NCBI GenBank assembly: GCA_964533215.1 | Contig: CAZHLJ010000001.1 | Location: 1,178,001 to 1,242,000, forward strand | Reading direction: 5' to 3' | Length of the DNA: 64,000 nt | Source of the DNA: Bact-08 sp964533215 | GTDB lineage: Bacteria > Bacteroidota > Bacteroidia > Bacteroidales > UBA932 | Shown: piece by piece, positions 25,362 to 33,659 of the stretch | How positions within the stretch are numbered: the stretch's first letter is position 1 | Layout of the letters: every line of letters starts with the position of its first letter | Position numbers and translations under genes: made by a program | The notes under the pieces: generated by a model | Told to the model about the DNA's origin: nothing | What the model saw: only the letters and a program-made list of their open reading frames with translations | The model's database searches: none

Positions 25362-27389
25362 TTACCATACACATCTAATGTTACTGCCACTAGCCCTTGA
25401 AACTGTATATGCAGTATTTACATTATCATAATTAATAGAAAATCCATTGCCTACATTAGAGGAGGAGCTTGCAGACCATAAATATCCAGAGGAGCCTACA
25501 CTAGTAAGAGAACCACTTGTGCTTAGACGACAACCTGCAATAGGGTAGTAATATTTTATCTTGATTCTTGTGTCGGTATTTGCCAACAGAACAGCTGAGT
25601 AATGATAATTGTAACTATATCTTGTTCCAAGTTGAGTATTAATCCAAGGAGCTATGTAAGTAGAGCCAAGTCTCTTGCCGCTTGGTACTCTCCACCCGGA
25701 GGGGCATGGGTCATAGATTGATTTTGTCTCTCCATACTCTCCTGCCCATGAGTCCTTTCCTCCAACAGCAGTGTATGCTGCCGCGGCTGTGGCTGTGCTT
25801 CCTGCCCAGTTAAGCAGAAAAAGCATTGGATTTTTTATGGAATATGCAAGCTGAGAGGTGTAAGAAATTGGAGCTGCACTTGCATCTGCAGATTTTACAT
25901 ATGTATCGGCTGTTGTTGTTGTCAATCCTGTATATGCCGGCATCGTGAAGTTATATATTGTCAGAGGAGTGGATGAGTTGGATGCTGCTGTCGGACCCGG
26001 GAATGGATCTTTCCTTCCCCATTGATAGCATAATCCCGAACACTTGGTATAGTCCGCATCAGAAGTGTTGTTAGCAACTACGATTGCTCCAAGGTTACGG
26101 TCCATCCATACATATCCATTGAATTGTTCTATGGCCGGAGTAGGTGTAACCCAAATATGCCAAGACCAAAGTATAGTGGTGCCATCGGTGTCGTATGCTG
26201 CAATTACCGCATTGCCTGATGAGCTTGATGCATTAACAGTGACTGTCTGCGCACTGATGTTAAAGTCGCTGATAGTAACCAAACCATCTACTGTTTCCCA
26301 TATTTTGCCCATAGATATTGCAGTATGAAATACAGAAATTCCACCCAGAGCAGCTGATTCATAATCTCCATTTCCTTTAATGTTGACTGGGATGGTAATT
26401 GATCCGCCGGGGGAAACTATGTAACAGTTGGCAGGAGCTGCAGTAGATCCCACTTTGTCATTTTCATACAAATCTTCCCATATTGCGACAGATGCGCTTT
26501 TCTTGGAGAGATTGACAACCGCACTTAGAGCAGATCCTTTTGTTAAAGCAATTGATGGATTGGATATTACATACTCTCTGTCAATCATTTCTCCTTCGAG
26601 GCGTAGGGTCAGTTTTATAGAAGTAATTGTAGAACCGGGTATTAATAAAAATTTCCCGTTTGAGACCTGAAGAGGGGTATTTGAAGGAATTGCAGAAGAG
26701 AGGTTGCCTATGTAAAAAAAGGTCTCTCCTCCGGCAACATTTGTCGTGGCCATTTCCCCGGTGGTTACCCTCATTGTTGCCCTCTGTTTTTCGGCTGTTG
26801 TAATGGAGACCGATTTGAGGGACGCAGTTTCAGAAAAGGTCTTCATTACTTTTATGCGGACAAGTGAGAGGGCATGATTGTATGTGAAATTTACAGTAGG
26901 AGAGATGCTAGTTCCGGTCATCGGTGTTGCCCACATATAATCTTCCTGGTCCAGTGGAGAGTAGGGAATCTTGATATCTATTGTTGGGACACTGCCTGAG
27001 TTAAATATTGGTGATTCTACTTTTGGATAATAGGAGTAGAAAGCGACTTTTTGTCCTTCCGTATAATAATAGTCAGGAGAGATTTTTATGGTACTTGGTG
27101 TTCCGGGGAAGAGCAGTCCTTGAATGTTATATGCGCTAAAATTTCCTTGTGCAGTCGGCCATACTACCGAAGTTTCATTTTCTCCTGTGTACGATAGGGC
27201 GAAGATACCCACCTTTCCTCCGGTGGGTATGCTTTCGCCTACATCTATTGGTGTTTTGGTCGAAGCTTCGGAAACAGATGCAAAGAACATAGCCTTTACA
27301 CCAGAACAATTTGAAACCGCTCCATCTTTTGTACAGGCTGCCAGAGAAAGCAGCAATACCAGTAATGTTATTTTTCCTTGCCTGACCAT
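25362..27389 (-). CDS. FISUMP lipoprotein with a different fimbrillin N-terminus
   Basis: 675 residues, lipobox Cys19 followed by TKDGAV. Residues 30-315 are a Mfa-like fimbrillin module of another kind (EASTKTPIDVGESIPTGGKV, VAFYSYYPKVESP, DYMWATPMTG, FTYNHALSLVRIKVMK). From about residue 325 onwards (ANCYIVSPGGSITIPVNIKG) the middle and FISUMP parts follow closely the gene at 23264-25339, including GGKDSWAGEYG and DPCPSGWRVPSGK. The sharp change from unrelated to closely similar sequence suggests a domain swap. It ends SNIRCVW, a slightly shortened C-terminus. Confidence 0.86.
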   Translation of the reverse strand: MVRQGKITLLVLLLSLAACTKDGAVSNCSGVKAMFFASVSEASTKTPIDVGESIPTGGKVGIFALSYTGENETSVVWPTAQGNFSAYNIQGLLFPGTPSTIKISPDYYYTEGQKVAFYSYYPKVESPIFNSGSVPTIDIKIPYSPLDQEDYMWATPMTGTSISPTVNFTYNHALSLVRIKVMKTFSETASLKSVSITTAEKQRATMRVTTGEMATTNVAGGETFFYIGNLSSAIPSNTPLQVSNGKFLLIPGSTITSIKLTLRLEGEMIDREYVISNPSIALTKGSALSAVVNLSKKSASVAIWEDLYENDKVGSTAAPANCYIVSPGGSITIPVNIKGNGDYESAALGGISVFHTAISMGKIWETVDGLVTISDFNISAQTVTVNASSSSGNAVIAAYDTDGTTILWSWHIWVTPTPAIEQFNGYVWMDRNLGAIVVANNTSDADYTKCSGLCYQWGRKDPFPGPTAASNSSTPLTIYNFTMPAYTGLTTTTADTYVKSADASAAPISYTSQLAYSIKNPMLFLLNWAGSTATAAAAYTAVGGKDSWAGEYGETKSIYDPCPSGWRVPSGKRLGSTYIAPWINTQLGTRYSYNYHYSAVLLANTDTRIKIKYYYPIAGCRLSTSGSLTSVGSSGYLWSASSSSNVGNGFSINYDNVNTAYTVSRASGSNIRCVW

Positions 27390-27403
27390 AAATATTTACC
27401 TTT

Positions 27404-28408
27404 TTATTCGATTACCACCTCGCCATTATAGCTCGATGCCCATGGTGTTACAGTTACGCTCTGTATTGAAGCAGCAGTTCCAGATAATTTAACCTTGTAG
27501 ATAAACTGACTTCCCATAGCCCAAGTAAGTGCTGCACCAGCTGGCAATGAAACAGAATAGTCTTTGGCATCAATGGTAAATTTAAAAGTAACCTTTGTAG
27601 GATCTGATATAGTGGCAGGAACTACTAGTGCCCATGCATCTACTAATGTTTTTAGTGTAGCAGGAGTATTTGTAGGGTCCGGATCAGCTGTGCGGCTGAT
27701 TGTTTTTCCAACACTTGTAACTGAGATTGTAGGTGAAGCTTCACCTCCTGTGATTGCACCTGTTGCCAGACCCATTTTAAGATCATTAGTGCCACTCTTG
27801 TTTATTTTCAGATTTGATGTAGCAGTTCCATCAGCAATAGCAATAGCTGAAAGGTTGCCAGTTCCGGAAAAGTTGTCTTTGTAAAATACAAAGGCTATCT
27901 GAGCAAGGGCATGGTTCATTGTGAGTGTAACACTTGGTTTGGAATTGCTGATATTGTCTGTTCCTCCGAAAGTTGTTTTGTCCTGTGCAGCATATAGGTA
28001 GTCTATCTGATCGGACATTGTCTGAGTGGCAGGAATATTTAGTAATAGAGCTGCGGAAGTTCCAGTTCCAGAGAAATTTGAGGCAGAATATGGACAGTAG
28101 GCATAAATCTTTGCAGGGTTAGATGAGAGGTAAACCTGAGTTCCCATAGTCCATGGCGTACCATTTGTCATGGAGATATTATTGTAGATTGACTGATTGT
28201 CATATAGAGCACTTCCATCAGATTTAGCAACCTGTATTCCAATAGTCTGGCTGGTAATTGTAGAAGCATCCATCAGAGCCTTGGTAGATTCTATGGAGAC
28301 TGTCGGAGTTATTGAAAGAGAAACTAATCTATCTTTAATAATATCTGTGTTTTTCATACAACTTGCTGAAATCAGCAAAATGGAGGCGAATATATATAAT
28401 TTTTTCAT
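27404..28408 (-). CDS. Fimbrillin-like lipoprotein, the N-terminal module alone
   Basis: 334 residues, lipobox Cys17 followed by MKNTDI. The whole mature protein is the same module that forms the N-terminal half of four of the FISUMP proteins (TKALMDASTITSQTIGIQVA, KIYAYCPYSAS, DYLYAAQDKTT, TMNHALAQIAFVFYKDN, SGTNDLKMGL, GSQFIYKVKLSG). It stops right after SVTVTPWASSYNGEVVIE, exactly where the others continue into the middle module. It is therefore either the ancestral unit or a shortened copy. Fimbrillin relatives in the family polymerise by strand exchange after cleavage; whether this one does is not visible. Confidence 0.85.
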   Translation of the reverse strand: MKKLYIFASILLISASCMKNTDIIKDRLVSLSITPTVSIESTKALMDASTITSQTIGIQVAKSDGSALYDNQSIYNNISMTNGTPWTMGTQVYLSSNPAKIYAYCPYSASNFSGTGTSAALLLNIPATQTMSDQIDYLYAAQDKTTFGGTDNISNSKPSVTLTMNHALAQIAFVFYKDNFSGTGNLSAIAIADGTATSNLKINKSGTNDLKMGLATGAITGGEASPTISVTSVGKTISRTADPDPTNTPATLKTLVDAWALVVPATISDPTKVTFKFTIDAKDYSVSLPAGAALTWAMGSQFIYKVKLSGTAASIQSVTVTPWASSYNGEVVIE

Positions 28409-28433
28409 AAATAGGTGTAAGTTTATTCTTTGT

Positions 28434-29462
28434 TTACTGAATGTTTACATCGTCACCTGATACTGGAGACCAGTCTGTAATTGTTACATTTGAGATTGAC
28501 ATGCCAGTACCTGAAAGTTTTACTTTATAGATGTACTGTTTGCCAGCTTCCCAAGCGATTGAGGATGTTGATAATACAGACGATGTTTTACCATCAATGG
28601 TAAAAGTGAATTGAATGTCACCAACACCTATGGCTGTAGTAGGAACTACTAAGGTTGTTGCATTCACCTGTGCACGTAGACCTGCAGGTGTTGTTGCTGG
28701 TAATTCAGAACCTGGCACTGCAGAAGAAGATGGTATTGTTATACCGGCAAGGCTATTTCTTGTTATTGTTCCGGTTGTACCTCCTGTTATCCCACCATTT
28801 GCGATAGCCATAGCCATAGTGTTTGTTTCTTCACTTACTTTTACCCATGTAGAAGTAGTTGCATCTTTGATGGTAAACTGAGAAAGACTGCCGGCTCCTC
28901 CGTAGTTTTCTTTGTATACAACAAATGAAACCTGAGCAAGTGCATGGTTCATTGAAAGGCTTGCTGCATTCTTTCCACTTGCGTTGCTTACCAGCACGCT
29001 AGCCTCTGTAAGAGGAGTTGAATACATATAGTCAGTTTCTGATCCTAAATTTGCAGTAGAACTTACTATAGCAGGGATAGTGGCTGTTGCGCCTAGTCCG
29101 GTAACTGTTGCAGTGTAAGGGTAATAGCCATATACTTTACCTTGTGTTGCAGTGAGGTAAAAAGGTGTTGCTGTCGCCCATGAAGTTGTAGCAGGTTCAC
29201 CAGAGACAGTTGCTGTGAATTGTAGATTTGTAGATGCTCCTGTTTCATAAGCGGCATCGGTTGCATTAAGAACCTGAACGCCAATGGCTGCTCCGTTTAC
29301 GAAATTGGTGCCGTTAATGATTGCCTTTGTAGATGGTTCGATTGAAATCCCTGCTTTTACAGAAAGAGCAACTTTTTCATCTGACCTGTTTAGGTTTTCC
29401 TGTTTAGTACAAGATACTAGCGCGATTGCTAATATGATTGTAAAGATGGCTGAATTTTTCAT
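28434..29462 (-). CDS. Fimbrillin-family lipoprotein
   Basis: 342 residues, lipobox Cys18 followed by TKQENL. It is a more distant relative of the module at 27404-28408, with STKAIINGTNFVNGAAIGVQ, KVYGYYPYTATVTG, TDYMYSTPL, SMNHALAQVSFVVYKENYGG and KQYIYKVKLSGTGMS, ending NVTITDWSPVSGDDVNIQ. No FISUMP domain. The Ala/Thr-rich composition and conserved alternation fit an all-beta pilin-like fold. It is 25 bases upstream of the next gene. Confidence 0.85.
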   Translation of the reverse strand: MKNSAIFTIILAIALVSCTKQENLNRSDEKVALSVKAGISIEPSTKAIINGTNFVNGAAIGVQVLNATDAAYETGASTNLQFTATVSGEPATTSWATATPFYLTATQGKVYGYYPYTATVTGLGATATIPAIVSSTANLGSETDYMYSTPLTEASVLVSNASGKNAASLSMNHALAQVSFVVYKENYGGAGSLSQFTIKDATTSTWVKVSEETNTMAMAIANGGITGGTTGTITRNSLAGITIPSSSAVPGSELPATTPAGLRAQVNATTLVVPTTAIGVGDIQFTFTIDGKTSSVLSTSSIAWEAGKQYIYKVKLSGTGMSISNVTITDWSPVSGDDVNIQ

Positions 29463-29494
29463 GATTGCGATTTGTTAGTATTATTTATTTGTTT

Positions 29495-30391
29495 TTATTT
29501 TATGCTATTGGTTACATCTATATCGCCGAAACTCTCCATCCAAGGAGTGAGAGTTGCAGATAAATTAAGTTCTTGAGAGGATGCCGGGATATTTACAGTA
29601 TACATATATGACTCACCAGCATTAAAGGCCCGGGAAATTGTTCCATTGTATACTTTTTCGGCAGTAGTACTCTTCACGCTCTCTCCAATTGTCACTTTTA
29701 TAGTGATGTTCATAATTTCATCCTTGTTAATGAAAAAGCATACAGGAGCTATATATAGCTTTCCATTTGTTCCGCTTGCTTTTACTGACGGGGCAGATCC
29801 GGAAGGGGTGAGTTTTTTATCAGAAAGATTAAGTGTGGCAGAATTATAGAAACCGCTTATCTCTATTGATGAGGTTGATCCTAAAACGACATCTGTGTCT
29901 GCACAAACAACATTGAATGATATCTGGGATACAGAGTGTTCAAACAGGAGTGTTGCTGTGTTGTTGGTTTCACTTGCGCCTGTAATTGTAGCCTTTGTTG
30001 CAAGCAGCACATCGTCTCCGTGGGTGAATCCGCCTATAGATTCCGGTGACAAGATTCCTTGCTTATATGGTGCATAGCCATATATATCATAATCCTTAGC
30101 TGTCGTGAGATATACCGGCCCCCCTGTGAGTGCTCCTGATATACCTGCCGTATAGAGTCTATTGGAGAATTCAACGTTTGCTGAATTTAGCGGTGAATCT
30201 CTTAAAGGCACATAAATGCCAACTGTAAGCCCTTGAGGCATAGGCATATCTGTTTTGGTCACTACAGATGAGCTTCCACTTAGCTTAAGTTCAAACTTGC
30301 TGTCACTCTTGTTAGAGTCTGAGTTGTCCTTAGCGCATCCTGTAATAAGCAGTAGGATTATAATAGAAGATATGAAAGATTGCCTTTTCAT
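29495..30391 (-). CDS. Fimbrillin-family lipoprotein (short type)
   Basis: 298 residues, lipobox Cys19 followed by AKDNSD. A Mfa-like fimbrillin of a shorter type, close to its upstream neighbour: KTDMPMPQGLTVGIYVPLRD, KDYDIYGYAPYKQGI, GDDVLLATKATI, LLFEHSVSQISFNVV, ESYMYTVNIPAS, and an end at TPWMESFGDIDVTNSIK. No FISUMP domain. The proximal position in the operon fits a structural or anchoring subunit, but this cannot be separated from the other fimbrillins by sequence reading. Confidence 0.84.
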   Translation of the reverse strand: MKRQSFISSIIILLLITGCAKDNSDSNKSDSKFELKLSGSSSVVTKTDMPMPQGLTVGIYVPLRDSPLNSANVEFSNRLYTAGISGALTGGPVYLTTAKDYDIYGYAPYKQGILSPESIGGFTHGDDVLLATKATITGASETNNTATLLFEHSVSQISFNVVCADTDVVLGSTSSIEISGFYNSATLNLSDKKLTPSGSAPSVKASGTNGKLYIAPVCFFINKDEIMNITIKVTIGESVKSTTAEKVYNGTISRAFNAGESYMYTVNIPASSQELNLSATLTPWMESFGDIDVTNSIK

Positions 30392-30411
30392 TTTGTTTAC
30401 GTAAATGATTC

Positions 30412-31284
30412 TTATGGTCTTACTACTATGTCTTCTGCTGAAACAGGGATCCAGTCAGTCAAGGTTCCGTTTATGTCCAGATAAGTTGTGGTTATCTTGA
30501 TATTGTATGAGTAGGAATTTCCAGTAAGGAATGTAGTTGTTACAGCTCCTGTGTATATTTGTTCACCGGAAGTTGCTCCCGGTATTGTAACCTTTACATA
30601 CAGAGTCATGGCTGTAGTTGCTGGGGCAAAGCATAAAGGGGTGCCCTGTTGAGTTATTTTAATTGTATTGTCTGCAGCTCCCGGAGTAACAGCACCTGTC
30701 TCTAAATTCAATGTAAGACCATTGGTAAACCCTGAAACTTCGAATGTTGCGCCTGAATATGGAAAAGCATTCTTTGTTGACTGATCTCTATTATCTAAAA
30801 GTGTGAACTTTACCTGCGAGGTCTTATGCACAAAACTTAGATTTGCAGTATTTTTTCCGGCAGTCACACCTCTTAGTGTTCTGTTTACCTCTGCCCATAA
30901 TACATCTGTCCCTTTAGCGAAAGAAATTGAACTTGGGTTAAGAGGTGTTCCGGTAGCGCGTGGGGCATAGGCGTAGACATCATAATCCTTACCTGTTGAT
31001 AAGTAAACGGCTTCTCCTCCAATAGTTCCATCTGAATTAACGGTGAAAAGCTTGTTGCCAATGACCGCTGAAGAGAGAGTCTCGGCAGAGCCGCTAGTGA
31101 CATTGGGAACGTATACTCCTATGTTTATTCCCGAATTTAAAGGAACATTTACTTTGGTTGGAACAATTTCTAATGTCTTACCGCTTAGAGAAAGATAGGA
31201 TGCACCATCTTTAGTGGAATTCTCTTTTGCGCAACTTGTTGTTAATAGAACAGCTATGATAGCAGGGATATATATTTTTCTCAT
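30412..31284 (-). CDS. Fimbrillin-family lipoprotein (short type)
   Basis: 290 residues, lipobox Cys18 followed by AKENST. Same short type as the gene at 29495-30391: VNVPLNSGINIGVYVPNVTS, KDYDVYAYAPRATG, GTDVLWAEVNRT, LSFVHKTSQVKFTLLDN, NSYSYNIKITTTY, with the end LTDWIPVSAEDIVVRP. The two short types are adjacent and probably a duplication. It starts 7 bases after the DUF5119 gene. Confidence 0.84.
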   Translation of the reverse strand: MRKIYIPAIIAVLLTTSCAKENSTKDGASYLSLSGKTLEIVPTKVNVPLNSGINIGVYVPNVTSGSAETLSSAVIGNKLFTVNSDGTIGGEAVYLSTGKDYDVYAYAPRATGTPLNPSSISFAKGTDVLWAEVNRTLRGVTAGKNTANLSFVHKTSQVKFTLLDNRDQSTKNAFPYSGATFEVSGFTNGLTLNLETGAVTPGAADNTIKITQQGTPLCFAPATTAMTLYVKVTIPGATSGEQIYTGAVTTTFLTGNSYSYNIKITTTYLDINGTLTDWIPVSAEDIVVRP

Positions 31285-31291
31285 CAGTTAT

Positions 31292-32155
31292 TTATTTCAA
31301 TCCTATATTTTCTGTTGTGGAAACCCATGATTTAAGCTTTGCGTTAAAGCCTCCTTCAGCCTCTTTCAGAATATCTACGAAAACTGTAACGTTTACACCA
31401 ACTATTACATTTTTCAAAGCGTCAGAGACATCCACCTTTACATCTTTTGTAGTATTGTCTTCAAAAGTGAAGTTCAATGTCAACTCGCTGTCATTGTTTT
31501 CAGAGGCAATTCCAAATAGGTTTACGCTTACATCAAAATCGGAACTGTTTACATTGTCCACAATAAGGCTGGCTGCATCAGCTTTGCCGGACAGTAGCTC
31601 TCCATTATGTAAGGTTAATCCTTTTGAAATCCCGGTCAGTCTGACTTGACAATTCTTGATTGAACTTACCTCTCCTGAAAAATTGAATTTTATGTTTGCC
31701 TTTTTAGAATATTCTACTGGTGATAGTACAAAACTTTGAGAAAGATCCGGTTCAAATGTTACATTGCCAAGTGATATGCCATATACCCTCTCCGGTTGTA
31801 CTATGATATCTCCTGCCTTGGTTTCAGCCGGTGCAGCTATGGCACATGCTGTAAGATAGTCTTCCAGATTTCTGTATACCATGCCTTTCGTATCTGTATT
31901 AAAGGCTAGAATGTCGTAGTTCTGAGCAGGAAGCATTCCGGAGAAACCTTTGGATGTTGCATTCTTGATGAATACCCTCCCGTCTTCTCCGTAAAAATAT
32001 AATTTCATGGAATCAGATGGACTATCCCAGTTTGGAAGTTTTGACCATTGGAACGATACTGTCACTTTGGCCATTTTTTCACTTTCGTCAAAAGCTCTCT
32101 TGGTACATCCGACAAAAAGTGTTGTCAATAATAGTATGGCAAAGAATTTTTTCAT
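31292..32155 (-). CDS. DUF5119-type lipoprotein of the fimbrial locus
   Basis: 287 residues, lipobox Cys17 followed by TKRAFDE. The start of the mature protein (KVTVSFQWSKLPNWDSP, MKLYFYGEDGRVFI, GMLPAQNYDILAFNTDT) is typical of DUF5119, a family next to fimbrillin genes and related in layout to FimB/Mfa2 anchors. Anchors of that kind stay in the outer membrane and end the pilus; that role here is inference from position as second gene. It is 5 bases downstream of the DUF3575 gene. Confidence 0.78.
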   Translation of the reverse strand: MKKFFAILLLTTLFVGCTKRAFDESEKMAKVTVSFQWSKLPNWDSPSDSMKLYFYGEDGRVFIKNATSKGFSGMLPAQNYDILAFNTDTKGMVYRNLEDYLTACAIAAPAETKAGDIIVQPERVYGISLGNVTFEPDLSQSFVLSPVEYSKKANIKFNFSGEVSSIKNCQVRLTGISKGLTLHNGELLSGKADAASLIVDNVNSSDFDVSVNLFGIASENNDSELTLNFTFEDNTTKDVKVDVSDALKNVIVGVNVTVFVDILKEAEGGFNAKLKSWVSTTENIGLK

Positions 32156-32160
32156 TTCGC

Positions 32161-33588
32161 TTAATTTTTAACTCGTTTACCAAATCGGTACATAATGTTG
32201 AATCGTAGTCCCTGTAGTTTGAAACCTTTCTGAGATCCGGATTCTTTGAAGTAAAATCCTCCATTCTGGACTTCGTATGAATCCCAGTTATCAATCCTGT
32301 AACCTCCTCGTGCTCCGATTTCCAACGACAGTCTACTGTTAAATAGTGGCTGGACAAAACCCAATGAGAATCCTGCCCCGTAGTAGTTTCCTGTATATCC
32401 GTAATTACTTATAGATGCTTTTCTTACATCAAACTCTCCGGTAACTCCATAGATACCAGTGTAGAACTTTCTAAATGCGCCTTTGTTCTTTCCATTGTTG
32501 CTTAACCAGATCCTTGGCTCACAAGCAATACCGTTAATATTCCACCATTCGGTTTCGTTGGCACCGATAGTTCTGTCTATAGGGGCGTAAATACCGTCTA
32601 CCGCAACGGAGAATCTTTGGGCGAAATAGATTTCAAGCTCAAGATTGGGAATATATTCGCCGCGTTCCTGCTCAAGAGATGGTGAAAAACCGGCCCAGTA
32701 AATGGCATTTGTCTTTATTCCTAAAAATGGGTGAATTATGCCGTTTGTTTGTTTTTGTGTCTTTTGCGTATTCGTTTCAATCTGTAAGGCATTGGTCGCA
32801 ACTGCTTTTTTTGGTGTATCTGTAATTTTTTGTTCTTTAAGTTTTTGCGTTTCAGATGCTTTTTGTGCTTCAGCGGCTCTTTGAGCAATCTCCGCTTTTT
32901 TTAGTTCTTCGGCTTTTTGTTGTTCTGCTATTTTCTGTGCTTCAGCAGCCTTTTGTGCTTCAGCAGCCCTCTGTATCTCCTCCGCTCTTTGTTGTTCCGC
33001 TCTTTGTTGTTCCGCAATTCTTTGTTCTTCAGCAGCTTTCATTGATTCTGCTGAAATTTTTTGTTCCGTAGCTTTATTGCCTTTATATGGGATATTGCCA
33101 TATTTGGAGATTGCAATTTTTAAATTACCCTGTGTTGGGTTTAATGTGTAATAAATATTACAGCTGTTACTATTTGATACAGGTTCTTTGACGATAGTAA
33201 TTTTTACTACATTATTGGTATTCTGCGAGTTGTCTATATAAAAAGTAAAACACTCATTACCCAAACCAAATTTGGTTTTCAGATAGGCTCTTACGACACT
33301 GCCTTGAAGCGATATTGTGTTTATTGACTTTAGGTCATCCGTCTTGTCCGAGCCTATATATCCAGATAGTTCTATATGAGCTCTGCCTGATTTGAGATTT
33401 GCAATGTTAGCACTTACCTCTGAATTTAATTGATTGAAAACGTATGAATTGCTGCTGTAACTTCTTTCCAGAGTAGTGCCACCTGGAGCAAATGAAAGTA
33501 AAAATTCACCTGAACCGGTCCCGGAATTTTGACTAAAGGCAGTCATGGAGGAGAAAAGAAAAATTAATATTATGATTGATTTTTTCAT
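32161..33588 (-). CDS. DUF3575 outer-membrane protein with OmpA-like domain and coiled coil
   Basis: 475 residues from the ATG at 33588, which gives a proper signal peptide (MKKSIIILIFLFSSMTAFSQ); an upstream ATG at 33627 would add 13 polar residues and is disfavoured. Residues 25-140 resemble an OmpA-like domain (IELSGYIGSDKTDDLKSINT, then SLQGSVVRAYL). Residues about 175-260 are an Ala/Gln/Glu/Lys repeat with units such as AEAQKAAEAQKIAEQQ, a long coiled coil. From residue 290 on is the DUF3575 beta-barrel (HPFLGIKTNAIYWAGFSPSL to FNIMYRFGKRVKN). First gene of the fimbrial operon, so it may form an outer-membrane base for the surface proteins; this is inference. Confidence 0.85.
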   Translation of the reverse strand: MKKSIIILIFLFSSMTAFSQNSGTGSGEFLLSFAPGGTTLERSYSSNSYVFNQLNSEVSANIANLKSGRAHIELSGYIGSDKTDDLKSINTISLQGSVVRAYLKTKFGLGNECFTFYIDNSQNTNNVVKITIVKEPVSNSNSCNIYYTLNPTQGNLKIAISKYGNIPYKGNKATEQKISAESMKAAEEQRIAEQQRAEQQRAEEIQRAAEAQKAAEAQKIAEQQKAEELKKAEIAQRAAEAQKASETQKLKEQKITDTPKKAVATNALQIETNTQKTQKQTNGIIHPFLGIKTNAIYWAGFSPSLEQERGEYIPNLELEIYFAQRFSVAVDGIYAPIDRTIGANETEWWNINGIACEPRIWLSNNGKNKGAFRKFYTGIYGVTGEFDVRKASISNYGYTGNYYGAGFSLGFVQPLFNSRLSLEIGARGGYRIDNWDSYEVQNGGFYFKESGSQKGFKLQGLRFNIMYRFGKRVKN

Positions 33589-33624
33589 TTTTTTTTGATG
33601 ACAGAGTTTCAAAATTTTTACTGA

Positions 33625-33659
33625 CAACTTGCTTATTTATTTTTGCAACTTGCTTGTTT
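33625..33659 (-). promoter_or_regulatory. 21-bp-spaced direct repeats upstream of the fimbrial operon
   Basis: On the minus strand AAACAAGCAAGTTG (33659-33646) and AAATAAGCAAGTTG (33638-33625), 13 of 14 bases equal, exactly 21 bp apart, ending 36 bases before the first ATG of the operon. Two direct copies two helical turns apart next to a promoter is the arrangement bound by LytTR-type and some other activators. No good TTTG/TAnnTTTG promoter is visible here (AAATTTTG at 33617-33610 is the nearest), which would fit an activator-dependent promoter. Confidence 0.5.

Larger units (their letters stand above)
15131..33588 (-). other. Twelve-gene fimbrillin/FISUMP surface-lipoprotein locus
   Basis: Twelve genes in one direction with gaps of 5 to 32 bases and no internal terminator seen, so one long operon is plausible. 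Order of transcription: DUF3575 protein, DUF5119 lipoprotein, four fimbrillin-like lipoproteins, six fimbrillin-FISUMP lipoproteins. The DUF3575-DUF5119-fimbrillin order is a known Bacteroidales fimbrial arrangement. All eleven lipoproteins have a lipobox Cys followed two residues later by Lys. Confidence 0.8.

Noticed and set aside
15131..27389. Tandem FISUMP genes as an assembly error
   Set aside because: The six copies differ throughout in sequence, with distinct N-termini and leaders, so they are true paralogues and not duplicated reads.
32856..33071. Plus-strand Leu/Phe/Val-rich frame
   Set aside because: It is the complement of the Ala/Gln/Glu coiled-coil repeat of the DUF3575 protein.
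15131..33588. Fimbrial locus as a mobile element or phage island
   Set aside because: No integrase, transposase, tRNA border or flanking direct repeats were found; only the lack of core genes suggests accessory status.
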